A DNA stretch of 64,000 nucleotides from Bacillus sp. EB600 (GTDB lineage Bacteria > Bacillota > Bacilli > Bacillales > Cytobacillaceae), in the NCBI RefSeq assembly GCF_024494385.1, contig NZ_JAEVLT010000010.1:96708-160707 (forward strand). Reading direction: 5' to 3'. Below are positions 27,532 to 36,150 of this stretch, piece by piece (position 1 is the first letter of the stretch; each line of letters starts with the position of its first letter). The position numbers and the translations under genes were made by a program. The notes beneath the pieces are model-generated. The model saw nothing but the letters and a program-made list of their open reading frames with translations. It was not told the origin of the DNA and ran no database searches.

Positions 27532-28794
27532 TTATTTCAGAAAAAATCTCTGGATGTCATTCCATGTAACTACAAGCATTAATAGCATCAGAAGGGCGAA
27601 ACCAATAAAATGCACCATACCTTCCTTTTGCTTATCAATCGGTTTTCCCCTTAATCCTTCGATTGCAAAAAACATCAGCCTGCCGCCATCCAATGCTGGA
27701 ATTGGTAAGAGGTTCATGATGCCAAGGTTAATGCTCAGAACTCCGGCCCATTTCATTAAGTAGTATATTCCTGATTTCGCGACGGCATCAGTAGACGCAT
27801 AAATTCCAACCGGACCTGAGAGCATATTGATGGAAAATTGACCTGTCACTAATTTTTCAAGTGAAACAAAAATTTGCTTTGTCCAAAAATAAGTCTCTTG
27901 AAAGCCTGACTTAACTGCCTGGACAGGTGACTTTTCAACCGGGCTATATACACCTATCAGCCCAATTTTTTCACCTTCAACTTTTTTTTCAATTGGTGTG
28001 ACCACAATTTCCATATCCTTGCCAGCTCGATTGATTGTAAAATCAAGCTTTTTATTCGGATTTTTACGAATCAATTCAACAACATCTGCCCAACTGGAAA
28101 TTTCCGATCCATTGATGCTTTGAACAATATCACCTTGTTGCAAACCAGCTGCTTTTGCGGCACCATCTGGGGTAATCTCCCCAAGCTTAGGATCGTTTGT
28201 TGGCACGCCCTGCAATAAGGCAATGATAATAAATACTACAAATGCTAAGACAAAGTTCATCAAGGGTCCAGCAAAAATCGTCATTGTCCTTTGCGCCAAT
28301 GTCTTGTACCCAAATTGACGGTCAACTGGTGCGATTTGGGTTTCAGCACCATTTTCAACAATGACCGCTGTTGGGAGAACTGAAAAGGTCTCCATATTGT
28401 CTGGATCATCTTCGGGGAATCCTTTTATGAATAAATCCTTTTCAATATCTGCTTGTTCTACTTCGACAATTCGGCATTTAGGATACTTTTCCTTATTATT
28501 TAAGATAAGTTTCGTGACTTTGTTTTCTTTATCAAATAGCAGGCCAATTCGATATCCTGGCTTAATTTCAACCACTTCTGGATCTTCTCCAGCCATTCGG
28601 ACATAGCCGCCAATCGGCAATAACCGAATATTATACGTCGTTTCACCTTTTTTATGGGAGAATACCTTTGGTCCAAATCCAATTGCAAATTCACGGCATA
28701 ATATACCTGCTCTCTTTGCAAAAAAGAAATGGCCCCATTCATGAAAGAAAACGAGTGCGCCAAAGATTACAATAAAGGCAATAACTGTACTCAA
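27532..28794 (-). CDS. rseP: Site-2 intramembrane zinc protease RseP/RasP
   Basis: Cleaves membrane anti-sigma factors and signal-peptide remnants. It is 420 aa from the TTG at 28794, which lies 6 bases after AAAAGGTGG. A GTG at 28806 sits in that site and is less likely. The active site HEWGH (residues 18-22) is in the first membrane helix. A PDZ domain (AAGLQQGDIVQSINGSEISSW) is central, and the C-terminal membrane motif LLPIPALDGGRLMFF supplies the third ligand. Topology and length match B. subtilis RasP. Confidence 0.95.
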   Translation of the reverse strand: MSTVIAFIVIFGALVFFHEWGHFFFAKRAGILCREFAIGFGPKVFSHKKGETTYNIRLLPIGGYVRMAGEDPEVVEIKPGYRIGLLFDKENKVTKLILNNKEKYPKCRIVEVEQADIEKDLFIKGFPEDDPDNMETFSVLPTAVIVENGAETQIAPVDRQFGYKTLAQRTMTIFAGPLMNFVLAFVVFIIIALLQGVPTNDPKLGEITPDGAAKAAGLQQGDIVQSINGSEISSWADVVELIRKNPNKKLDFTINRAGKDMEIVVTPIEKKVEGEKIGLIGVYSPVEKSPVQAVKSGFQETYFWTKQIFVSLEKLVTGQFSINMLSGPVGIYASTDAVAKSGIYYLMKWAGVLSINLGIMNLLPIPALDGGRLMFFAIEGLRGKPIDKQKEGMVHFIGFALLMLLMLVVTWNDIQRFFLK

Positions 28795-28812
28795 ATATAT
28801 AACCACCTTTTT

Positions 28813-29955
28813 TTATAGAAGTGAATGTACATACTGTCTCGTTTCTTTGTCAACTTCCTGTATGAGAGCAAGGCTGGGATTTTCAATTGTCTGATGGCTG
28901 ATGAGTGCCTTTTCAACAAGGTCTTCAATTTGCAGGAAGCGAATTCTACCTTCCAAAAAGGCCACTGACGCTACCTCGTTGGCAGCATTTAATACAGTTG
29001 GCATTGTCCCGCCTTTTTTACCTGCTTCATAAGCAAATTTCAGACAGCGAAACCGCTCAAAATCCATCTCTTTAAAGTGTAACATGCCAACTTCGGCTAG
29101 ATTTAACCGTTTTGCCGATAAAAGCGGCAAGCGATCGGGATAAGTGAGTGCCAACTGGATTGGCACCCTCATGTCAGGTGAACCTAGTTGAGCAATGATG
29201 CTGCTATCATGAAATTCAACCATGGAATGAATAATACTTTCTTTATGAAGCAGTACATCTATTTTTTCATAAGGCATATTAAACAGCCAATGTGCCTCGA
29301 TTACTTCCAATCCCTTATTCATCATCGTCGCTGAATCGATCGTAATTTTTGCTCCCATCGACCAATTAGGATGATTTAAGGCTTCTTGAACTGTCACATT
29401 TTCGAGCTGATCACGGGTACGGTCACGAAAACTCCCGCCTGAGGCAGTAATAATAAGCCGTTCAATATTTTTCATTTTCTCGCCTTGCAACGCTTGAAAA
29501 ATCGCCGAATGCTCGCTATCGACCGGAAGAAGCGGAACATTATTTCTTTTGGCAGCTTCGATAACAAGATGTCCTGCTGTTACCAATGTTTCTTTGTTGG
29601 CAATCGCAATTGTTTTGCCGCATTCAATGGCTTGAAGCGTCGGATTTAGACCAACACTTCCAAGAACAGCATTTACGAGGACCTCTGCTTTTTCATAAAC
29701 AGCTACCTCAATCAATCCATGATCGCCATAAGTAAAATGTGTACTAGGAAATTCAGTTTTTAGTGTTTCAAACATACTCTTTTCTTGAACAGATACAAGC
29801 TCCGGCCGAAAGTCTCCAATGATTTTTCGGGTTAATTTAATGTTTTTCCCTACTGACATCGCCACTAATCTAAACTCTGCGGGATGCTCTTTAATGATAT
29901 CCAATGTCTGTGTGCCAATTGATCCTGTAGCACCCAATAAACTAATTAACTTCAA
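28813..29955 (-). CDS. dxr: 1-deoxy-D-xylulose 5-phosphate reductoisomerase
   Basis: The second step of the MEP isoprenoid pathway. It is 380 aa with NADPH-binding [12 protein letters not shown] at the N-terminus, [21 protein letters not shown] (metal and substrate), ASGGSFRD and the family motif LNAANEVA. The start is TTG at 29955 with GGAG 10 bases upstream. It lies between cdsA and rseP. uppS two genes upstream uses the isoprenoids that dxr helps make. Confidence 0.96.
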   Translation of the reverse strand: MKLISLLGATGSIGTQTLDIIKEHPAEFRLVAMSVGKNIKLTRKIIGDFRPELVSVQEKSMFETLKTEFPSTHFTYGDHGLIEVAVYEKAEVLVNAVLGSVGLNPTLQAIECGKTIAIANKETLVTAGHLVIEAAKRNNVPLLPVDSEHSAIFQALQGEKMKNIERLIITASGGSFRDRTRDQLENVTVQEALNHPNWSMGAKITIDSATMMNKGLEVIEAHWLFNMPYEKIDVLLHKESIIHSMVEFHDSSIIAQLGSPDMRVPIQLALTYPDRLPLLSAKRLNLAEVGMLHFKEMDFERFRCLKFAYEAGKKGGTMPTVLNAANEVASVAFLEGRIRFLQIEDLVEKALISHQTIENPSLALIQEVDKETRQYVHSLL

Positions 29956-29975
29956 TATTTGTCAACTCCAATAAG

Positions 29976-30093
29976 AAAAGCGTAAGCTCCTGGTCAGCGA
30001 AGTACACTAGTCGCTAGGCGCTGGCCGACTAAAAGCGTTGCCGTCCTAACGGCAACGTCGGCACTAGCACTTCCTGTGCGTCGAAGCTAGACA
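29976..30093 (+). repeat. Dispersed intergenic repeat, copy 5 (plus orientation)
   Basis: Contains AGCGAAGTACACTAGTCGCT, GGCGCTGGCCGACTAAAAGC, a perfect 8-bp hairpin CGTTGCCG/CGGCAACG, and the end GTGCGTCGAAGCTAGACA. Its left end is diverged (AAAAGCGTAAGCTCC). It lies between cdsA and dxr, against gene direction. Confidence 0.87.
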
Positions 30094-30120
30094 TTAAGAA
30101 AAGTGCACTGTCGTGCTTCA

Positions 30121-30909
30121 TTAAATAATATGAAAAAAATGCAACAAAGGCCAAACAAATAATAAACTATCAAAACGGTCAAGAATCCCGCCGTGGCCAG
30201 GCAAGAGCTTACCTGAATCCTTGACATTAAAATGACGTTTCAATGCCGATTCGACCAAGTCACCAAGTTGTCCAAAAGCAGAAAGGAATAGGGTAATTCC
30301 TAATAATGACCAAAGTGTTGCATCAATATCCGTTAAGAAAACAAACAGAGCCGCAATGATCATTGCACATACAATTCCACCAATTGAGCCTTCAACCGTT
30401 TTATTGGGACTAATTTCTGGCGAAAGCTTTGTTTTCCCCATCGCTTTTCCTATAAAATACGCACCCGAATCGGTTGCCCAGATCATAAATAAAGAATAAA
30501 AAATATACACAAGACCTGCTTGGCGGGTTTCCATAAAAAAGTAAAAGCCTATTCCAACATACACTGCAGCTAAAACGGAAAAGGCAACATCATCAAATGT
30601 AAAGCGGTTTTTTGTAATGACTGTATAAGTTAACAATAATAAAACCATTGCAATACCGAGTTCCATTTTCGAATAATTTAAATAGGCCAAGACATCCTGA
30701 TATTGACTTGGGAAAAGAATCACCCAAAGCAATAAATACGAAAGCAATCCTGAAACTGAAAAGAGACTTAACTTACGCATTTTTAAAAGTTCATATAAGC
30801 CAATGCTTGCAAGTAAATACGTTAATAAAACGACTGGAAGGCCGCCATAAAAAACAATTGGCAAGAATAGCGCTGCTGCTACAACTGCTGTTACGATTCT
30901 TGTCTTCAC
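30121..30909 (-). CDS. cdsA: Phosphatidate cytidylyltransferase (CDP-diglyceride synthase)
   Basis: Forms CDP-diacylglycerol for phospholipid synthesis. It is a 262-aa polytopic membrane protein with about eight hydrophobic segments. The C-terminal signature SALKRHFNVKDSGKLLPGHG followed by GILDRFDS is intact. GTG start at 30909 with AAAGGTG ten bases upstream. It is downstream of uppS and upstream of dxr. Confidence 0.95.
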   Translation of the reverse strand: MKTRIVTAVVAAALFLPIVFYGGLPVVLLTYLLASIGLYELLKMRKLSLFSVSGLLSYLLLWVILFPSQYQDVLAYLNYSKMELGIAMVLLLLTYTVITKNRFTFDDVAFSVLAAVYVGIGFYFFMETRQAGLVYIFYSLFMIWATDSGAYFIGKAMGKTKLSPEISPNKTVEGSIGGIVCAMIIAALFVFLTDIDATLWSLLGITLFLSAFGQLGDLVESALKRHFNVKDSGKLLPGHGGILDRFDSLLFVWPLLHFFHII

Positions 30910-31006
30910 TATTATTCAACACCTTTTTTAACGTCCTTTGCAAACATCCCTATTAAGGATACATGCAAAAGAACCCAATACTCAACACCTAATCATGTTT
31001 TTAAGT

Positions 31007-31789
31007 TCAGCTATTAACCCCTCCAAAACGTCGCTGCCGTTTTTGGAATGCTTCCACTGCTTCGAGGAAATGCTCTTCACTAAAATCAGGCCATAATACT
31101 TCAGTAAACCAAAATTCAGTATAAGCCAACTGCCATAGCATAAAGTTGCTTAACCTGATTTCTCCGCTTGTGCGGATTAAAAGGTCTGGATCAGCTAAAT
31201 TTGAAGTCATTAAGTATGATGAAAATGTATTTTCGTCTAATACACTCTCATTCATTATACCACTTTTGCAATCTTTTAAGACGTGTTTCACTGCGTCAAT
31301 AATCTCTGCTCTACTTCCATAATTAAGGGCAAAGTTTAAAATAAGGCCATCATTGTTTTTTGTATCATCAATTGCCTTTTCAATGGCATGAAGTGTATGT
31401 AAAGGAAGTTGGTCTTGATAGCCCATCATTTGCACTTGAACATTTTCCGAAATTAGCTCAGGAAGAAAGGTTCCTAAAAATTCTTCAGGTAACTTCATTA
31501 AATAATCAACTTCAATTTTCGGTCTTTTCCAATTTTCCGTTGAAAAAGCATACAATGTCAGAGCATTAATCCCTAACACATTTGCCAACTTCGTTATTTT
31601 GCGAACAACCTTCATTCCCTCATGATGGCCGGCAATTCGGGGTAAAGCTCTTTTTTTTGCCCATCTGCCATTTCCATCCATAATAATCGCTACATGCTCT
31701 GGAATAGTTACCTTTTTAACTTGTTCTATCCTGTCTCGGAGTGGGGAAGAGGTATTTTGTTTCTTCCAAAGCCTTATTTTATTTAACAT
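31007..31789 (-). CDS. uppS: Undecaprenyl diphosphate synthase (UppS)
   Basis: A cis-prenyltransferase that makes the C55 lipid carrier for cell-wall polymers. It is 260 aa. The catalytic Asp lies in IIMDGNGRWAKKR (D38), followed by AGHHEGMK, the STENW motif, and RTSGEIRLSNFMLWQ. I start at ATG 31789, 7 bases after GGAGGAG. The frame stays open 47 codons further upstream, but that sequence is leader. A 10-codon upstream ORF overlaps this start. Own promoter downstream of the frr terminator. Confidence 0.96.
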   Translation of the reverse strand: MLNKIRLWKKQNTSSPLRDRIEQVKKVTIPEHVAIIMDGNGRWAKKRALPRIAGHHEGMKVVRKITKLANVLGINALTLYAFSTENWKRPKIEVDYLMKLPEEFLGTFLPELISENVQVQMMGYQDQLPLHTLHAIEKAIDDTKNNDGLILNFALNYGSRAEIIDAVKHVLKDCKSGIMNESVLDENTFSSYLMTSNLADPDLLIRTSGEIRLSNFMLWQLAYTEFWFTEVLWPDFSEEHFLEAVEAFQKRQRRFGGVNS

Positions 31790-31815
31790 GACAGCGCTCC
31801 TCCAATAATGTTCAT
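31783..31815 (-). CDS. Upstream leader ORF overlapping uppS (10 aa)
   Basis: ATG at 31815 opens MNIIGGALSC and stops with TAA at 31783, overlapping the uppS ATG by seven bases in another frame. It has an excellent Shine-Dalgarno sequence, CGGAGG, five bases upstream. The uppS ribosome-binding site GGAGGAG lies inside it, encoding its two glycines. This arrangement suggests translational coupling or a leader peptide. Translation is not proven, and no homologue is known to me. Confidence 0.45.
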   Translation of the reverse strand: MNIIGGALSC

Positions 31816-31851
31816 TTCTTCCTCCGAAAAAAGAGTATTGCCCAATTATAG

Positions 31852-31886
31852 ATGTAAATGTTTTTTTACATGAGACTATCATACCA
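31852..31886 (-). promoter_or_regulatory. Probable extended -10 promoter and leader hairpin of uppS
   Basis: On the minus strand TGGTATGAT (31886-31878) is an extended -10 with no good -35. Just downstream, near the expected 5' end of the RNA, ATGTAAA pairs with TTTACAT (31871-31852). Confidence 0.45.
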
Positions 31887-31955
31887 AAAAAGAAAAAAGA
31901 TATCTCTATTAAATATTTTATGTATAACAAAAGGATAAAAGAATTGGGTAAAAAG

Positions 31956-31982
31956 AGAAAAAACCCCCTAAGAAGAGGGTCT
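31956..31982 (-). terminator. Intrinsic terminator of frr
   Basis: ACCCTC and GGGGGT arms (6 bp, one wobble) with a 6-base loop, then TTTTTTC on the minus strand. It begins a few bases past the frr stop. Confidence 0.8.
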
Positions 31983-31985
31983 ATG

Positions 31986-32543
31986 CTAGACTTCCATTAT
32001 TTCTTTTTCTTTATCTTTTGTAATTTGATCAATTTTAGCAATATGTTCGTCTGTTACTTTTTGGATGTCATCAGAATAGCCTCTTAATTCGTCCTCCGTA
32101 ATTTCACCGTTTTTCTCAAGCTTCTTTACTTCTTCATTTCCATCACGGCGAATGTTACGAATAGCGATCTTTGCTTCTTCTGATTCTTTCTTAATAACTT
32201 TAACAAGTTCTTTACGTCGTTCCTCTGTTAGCTGAGGAATGGAAAGTCGAATAATTGAACCGTCATTTGAAGGATTTAAGCCTAAATCAGATTTAAGAAT
32301 TGCTTTTTCAATGTCACCAAGAATCGTTTTATCGTAAGGCTGAATTACTAGTAAACGAGCCTCAGGTGTACTAATTCCCGCTAGTTGATTAACTGGTGTA
32401 GGTGCACCATAGTAATCAACCATTATTCTGTCAAGTAATGAGGCACTTGCCCTGCCGGCACGGATGCTCGCAAGTTCACGAGTATACGCTTGGATCGCTT
32501 TTTTCATTTTTTCCTTTGTATTGGCAATCACTTGTTTTGGCAT
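31986..32543 (-). CDS. frr: Ribosome recycling factor
   Basis: Splits post-termination ribosomes with EF-G. It is 185 aa, the full family length, with the helical bundle pattern [42 protein letters not shown] and the C-terminal coiled segment ending [11 protein letters not shown]. It is separated from pyrH by 2 bp, so the two are coupled. Confidence 0.97.
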   Translation of the reverse strand: MPKQVIANTKEKMKKAIQAYTRELASIRAGRASASLLDRIMVDYYGAPTPVNQLAGISTPEARLLVIQPYDKTILGDIEKAILKSDLGLNPSNDGSIIRLSIPQLTEERRKELVKVIKKESEEAKIAIRNIRRDGNEEVKKLEKNGEITEDELRGYSDDIQKVTDEHIAKIDQITKDKEKEIMEV

Positions 32544-32545
32544 TA

Positions 32546-33268
32546 TTATTTCCCCCTCACAATTGTTCCAATTTTTTCACCCATAACGGCACGCTTGATA
32601 TTGCCTTTCTCCATTATCGAGAAAACAATTAGTGGAATATCATTATCCATACAGAGTGACGATGCAGTCGAGTCCATTACAGCCAATCCTTCCTTGATTA
32701 CATCAAGGTATGAAAGCTGGTCATATTTTGTTGCCGTATTATCAAGACGAGGGTCAGCTGAATAAACACCATCGACATTATTTTTGGCCATTAAGATGAC
32801 GTCTGCTTCAATTTCAGCTGCTCTTAATGCGGCAGTAGTATCCGTTGAAAAATAAGGATTTCCTGTCCCAGCAGCAAAAATGACAACACGCTTTTTCTCA
32901 AGATGGCGGATCGCCCTCCGTCTAATATATGGTTCTGCAACTTGGCGCATCTCAATTGAGGTTTGTACTCGTGTTTCAATCCCCAATTGTTCAAGGCTGT
33001 CCTGTAGAGCTAACGAGTTCATAACCGTTGCAAGCATTCCCATATAATCTGCAGTAGCACGATCCATGCCCATTTCACTGCCAGTTTTACCACGCCAAAT
33101 ATTCCCGCCACCGACAACAACAGCAATTTCTACACCCAACTCGGCTATTTCTTTCACCTGACCTGCTATCGATTTAATAACAGTTGGATTAATTCCAAAG
33201 CTGGATTCTCCGGCAAGTGCTTCTCCGCTCAATTTTAATACAACGCGTTCGTATTTAGGGCCGCTCAT
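32546..33268 (-). CDS. pyrH: Uridylate kinase (UMP kinase)
   Basis: Phosphorylates UMP to UDP. It is 240 aa of the amino-acid-kinase fold: [65 protein letters not shown] and [13 protein letters not shown]. The ATG at 33268 has GGAGG five bases upstream. An ATG four codons earlier (33280) overlaps that site. It follows the tsf terminator and is coupled to frr. Confidence 0.96.
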   Translation of the reverse strand: MSGPKYERVVLKLSGEALAGESSFGINPTVIKSIAGQVKEIAELGVEIAVVVGGGNIWRGKTGSEMGMDRATADYMGMLATVMNSLALQDSLEQLGIETRVQTSIEMRQVAEPYIRRRAIRHLEKKRVVIFAAGTGNPYFSTDTTAALRAAEIEADVILMAKNNVDGVYSADPRLDNTATKYDQLSYLDVIKEGLAVMDSTASSLCMDNDIPLIVFSIMEKGNIKRAVMGEKIGTIVRGK

Positions 33269-33325
33269 AAGAACCTCCATATGTAAATTCGTTTAACAAA
33301 AGAATATATATCTTTGAAATTTGAG

Positions 33326-33472
33326 TATCTAGCTACAGCTCCCAGCGACTAGTGTACTTCGCCCACCTCCCTACGATAAGCCAAGCACGAATGCGCTTCC
33401 GCTCTTCGTGTTTCCTTTATCTTAGTCGGTGTGCTCCAGTCCTGTCGTGCGCTAAACGGGCGCTTCCGCTTT
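33326..33472 (-). repeat. Dispersed intergenic repeat, copy 6 (composite)
   Basis: In minus orientation it begins AAAGCGGAAGCGCCCGTTTA, then diverges. It contains a second inner start (GAGCGGAAGCGCATTCGTGC) and ends with the family segment GAAGTACACTAGTCGCTGGG. It looks like one repeat inserted into or recombined with another. It lies between tsf and pyrH. Confidence 0.75.
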
Positions 33473-33505
33473 AAAAAAGGGGAACACACTGTGTTCCCTT
33501 TAGAT
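33471..33505 (-). terminator. Intrinsic terminator of tsf
   Basis: AAAGGGAACACA pairs with TGTGTTCCCCTTT (one extra C) with a minimal loop, followed by a T-run on the minus strand. It lies 40 bp past the tsf stop. Confidence 0.9.
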
Positions 33506-33542
33506 TTATTGCAATACATTTACTTCGTTTTTTATATTATAA

Positions 33543-34424
33543 TTATTTCTTAATTTGGTTCATAACTTCTTCTGCAAAGTTTTCTTCGCGTTTTTCTAAA
33601 CCTTCGCCCACTTCATAGCGGATAAATTCACGAATCGTAGCACCCTTAGATTCAACAAATTGGCGAACCTTTTGATCAGGATTTTTCACGAATGCTTGGT
33701 CAAGTACGCATACTTCTTCAAAGAATTTTCCTAAACGGCCTTCAACCATTTTTGCAACAATCTTTTCTGGTTTGCCTTCGTTTAATGCCTGTTGAGTCAA
33801 TACTTCACGTTCATGCTCAACTTCCTCTTGTGATACTTGGTCATGAGAGACGTATTTAGGGTTTAATGCAGCAATATGCATAGATACATCTTTCGCTGCA
33901 GCAGCATCAGTTGTGCCTTCAAGGACAGTTAACACACTAATACGGCCGCCTGCATGCAAGTACGCACCAAACGCATCGTTATCAGTTTTTGATACTACAG
34001 CAAAACGACGCAGCGAAAGTTTCTCACCAATTTTTGCAATAGCAGCATTAATATGATCCGCAACAGTTGCCCCATTTTCCATTGTTTGAGCTAATGCGTC
34101 TTCCACGTTCGCAGGTTTGTTAGCTAATAGATGCTGAGCTAATTCTTTTACAAGTGTTTGGAAGCCTTCATTTTTTGCAACGAAGTCTGTTTCAGCGTTT
34201 ACTTCAAGAATAACAGCTTCATTTCCTTCAGTTAAGATATTTGTAATACCTTCTGCAGCAATACGATCTGATTTTTTCGCAGCTTTTGCAATTCCTTTTT
34301 CACGAAGAAGGTCAATTGCTTTATCCATATCTCCATCAGTTTCTGTAAGTGCCTTTTTGCAATCCATCATACCAGCACCTGTTTTTTCACGTAATTCTTT
34401 TACCATTTGGGCAGTAATTGCCAT
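33543..34424 (-). CDS. tsf: Translation elongation factor Ts
   Basis: The nucleotide-exchange factor of EF-Tu. It is 293 aa. The N-terminal domain [40 protein letters not shown] is intact, as are the core motifs [13 protein letters not shown] and [30 protein letters not shown] precedes the ATG. A terminator and a repeat separate it from rpsB. Confidence 0.98.
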   Translation of the reverse strand: MAITAQMVKELREKTGAGMMDCKKALTETDGDMDKAIDLLREKGIAKAAKKSDRIAAEGITNILTEGNEAVILEVNAETDFVAKNEGFQTLVKELAQHLLANKPANVEDALAQTMENGATVADHINAAIAKIGEKLSLRRFAVVSKTDNDAFGAYLHAGGRISVLTVLEGTTDAAAAKDVSMHIAALNPKYVSHDQVSQEEVEHEREVLTQQALNEGKPEKIVAKMVEGRLGKFFEEVCVLDQAFVKNPDQKVRQFVESKGATIREFIRYEVGEGLEKREENFAEEVMNQIKK

Positions 34425-34446
34425 AATTACACATCCTCCTTTAATT

Positions 34447-34504
34447 TGTCCAGCTTCTGCGCCCAGCGACTAGTGTACTTCGCTAAACGAGCACTTCCGC
34501 TTTT
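34447..34504 (-). repeat. Dispersed intergenic repeat, copy 7 (short form)
   Basis: In minus orientation AAAAGCGGAAGTGCTCGTTT, then AGCGAAGTACACTAGTCGCT, then GGGCGCAGAAGCTGGACAA. It has both ends but lacks the central block. It lies in the tsf leader, right before the ribosome-binding site. Confidence 0.82.
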
Positions 34505-34562
34505 CCCATTCCTATGTAGTCTACACCATATCTTTGCCAAATTAAGTAAATCTAAACAATCT

Positions 34563-34608
34563 TTAAAAAAAGGTGATAAAGGGGCTCCCTCTTATCACCT
34601 TTTTTTGT
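34563..34608 (-). terminator. Strong intrinsic terminator of rpsB
   Basis: A stem of AAAAAAAGGTGATAA with its perfect complement, with an internal GGGAG/CTCCC region and T-runs on either strand. It lies between rpsB and tsf, which are co-transcribed in many bacteria. Confidence 0.9.
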
Positions 34609-34628
34609 GTTTCCTAGCAGTTTATCCC

Positions 34629-35339
34629 TTATTGTGCAGCTACTTCTACTAATTCTTCGCCTTGCTTCGCTTCTAAAATAGCATCTGCCATTTTACCTGT
34701 TAATAATTTAACAGCACGAATTGCGTCATCGTTTGCAGGAATAACAACATCGATTTCATCTGGATCACAGTTTGTATCAACAATTCCTACGATTGGAATG
34801 TTCAATTTATGAGCTTCAGCAACAGCGATCCGCTCTTTGCGAGGATCAACAATGAAAAGAGCATCTGGAAGCTGTTTCATATTCTTAATGCCGCCCAGGA
34901 ATTTTTCTAGACGTTCTTGTTCTTTACGTAATTGAACAACTTCTTTTTTAGGCAGTACATCAAAAGTACCATCTTCAGCCATTCTTTCGATGTCTTTTAG
35001 ACGTCCGATACGCTTTTGAATGGTTTCAAAATTTGTTAAAGTTCCGCCTAACCAACGTTGGTTCACATAATACATACCTGAGCGAGTTGCTTCATCTCTA
35101 ACAGAATCTTGGGCTTGCTTCTTTGTACCAACGAAAAGCATTGTACCACCGTTAGCAGAAAGTTCTTTCACCCAATTGTATGCTTCTTCTACCTTCTTAA
35201 CAGTTTTTTGAAGGTCGATGATGTAAATGCCGTTACGCTCGGTGAAGATATATTTCTTCATCTTAGGGTTCCAGCGACGCGTTTGGTGTCCAAAGTGCAC
35301 ACCAGCTTCAAGCAATTGTTTCATTGAAATGACTGACAT
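34629..35339 (-). CDS. rpsB: 30S ribosomal protein S2
   Basis: It is 236 aa. Family motifs: [38 protein letters not shown], and [22 protein letters not shown] with [24 protein letters not shown] short Glu-rich tail ends VEVAAQ. AGGAGG precedes the ATG. Own promoter about 115 bp upstream. Confidence 0.98.
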   Translation of the reverse strand: MSVISMKQLLEAGVHFGHQTRRWNPKMKKYIFTERNGIYIIDLQKTVKKVEEAYNWVKELSANGGTMLFVGTKKQAQDSVRDEATRSGMYYVNQRWLGGTLTNFETIQKRIGRLKDIERMAEDGTFDVLPKKEVVQLRKEQERLEKFLGGIKNMKQLPDALFIVDPRKERIAVAEAHKLNIPIVGIVDTNCDPDEIDVVIPANDDAIRAVKLLTGKMADAILEAKQGEELVEVAAQ

Positions 35340-35452
35340 TTTGTTTCCTCCTAGGTTTGTTTTCCTCCGCCCATCTCATTTTTGACAGAAACTGTTCACC
35401 AACAGCACCAACTGTTCAAATCCATGAGCGTGTGTTTTTAACACCATCAAAT

Positions 35453-35481
35453 ACTATAGCACATAGAGCATTAACAATCAA
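35453..35481 (-). promoter_or_regulatory. Probable sigma-A promoter of rpsB
   Basis: On the minus strand TTGATT (35481-35476), 17 bp, TATAGT (35458-35453). It lies just after swrB. The leader of roughly 105 nt contains repeated AACAG/CTGTT-type segments that could fold; an S2 autoregulatory function is only possible. Confidence 0.6.
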
Positions 35482-35497
35482 GATAATGTTTATGACT

Positions 35498-36103
35498 CTA
35501 GCCAAATTTCAATAATAGCTCAATCTCTGTTTTTCCTTTATTAAGCTTTTTGGCAATTTCAGCGGTGGATAGTCCCTGGTTTTGCAATATCTTCACTTGG
35601 TTTATAAATAAATCCCGATAGATTTCTTCATTTTCCACTTCTGGTGGACGATTCTTGTTCTCAGTCTGTTTTACAGTTTCTTGCAGCTCAGCAGTCATGC
35701 TCTCGTTCCTATTTGCAATTGTCTTTTGATAGACCTTAACAGCTTCCTTTTTAAAAGCTTGACCCGTTGTTTCAACCCACTCCTTTGGTACTGATTCATC
35801 CATTTTGGCTGCCATACTGCTTGGAGGTGCAGCAGGTTTCTGTTCTCCGTTTAGCTGGTCAACTGTTAGATTAGCATTTGGATGTTTTGCTTTACTTACC
35901 TGTTGTAGTCGTTTTATAAATTCCTCATTTTCTTCCTTCATTTCAAAAAGAAAGGCTGAAATCTCATCTTCCATGCCTTTTTTGAATTGTTCCTGGGTTT
36001 TCTCAACCTCTAGTAAGCGGTTTTGTCTAGTGTATAAAATAATAATAAAATAAATAGAAATTCCATTTAACAGGAAGCTGATTGCTAATAGAAATGTAGC
36101 CAT
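35498..36103 (-). CDS. swrB: SwrB (YlxL), swarming/flagellar assembly protein
   Basis: It is 201 aa. One N-terminal membrane helix (about 3-23), then a charged coiled region (EKTQEQFKKGMEDEISAFLFEMKEENEEF). A variable linker leads to a C-terminal helix-turn-helix-like segment, NQVKILQNQGLSTAEIAKKLNKGKTEIELLLKF. In B. subtilis SwrB is the last fla/che gene and promotes basal body completion (FliG/FliP). Identity rests on position and architecture. No terminator separates it from rpsB. Confidence 0.88.
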   Translation of the reverse strand: MATFLLAISFLLNGISIYFIIILYTRQNRLLEVEKTQEQFKKGMEDEISAFLFEMKEENEEFIKRLQQVSKAKHPNANLTVDQLNGEQKPAAPPSSMAAKMDESVPKEWVETTGQAFKKEAVKVYQKTIANRNESMTAELQETVKQTENKNRPPEVENEEIYRDLFINQVKILQNQGLSTAEIAKKLNKGKTEIELLLKFG

Positions 36104-36150
36104 GGTATCCCTCTATCCGCTTAAGTTCTTCAAGCTCTTTTATTAGTTTG

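Noticed and set aside
31790..31930. 47-residue N-terminal extension of UppS
   Set aside because: The extension is low-complexity leader sequence containing the promoter and hairpin. The start at 31789 has a strong GGAGGAG and matches UppS N-termini.
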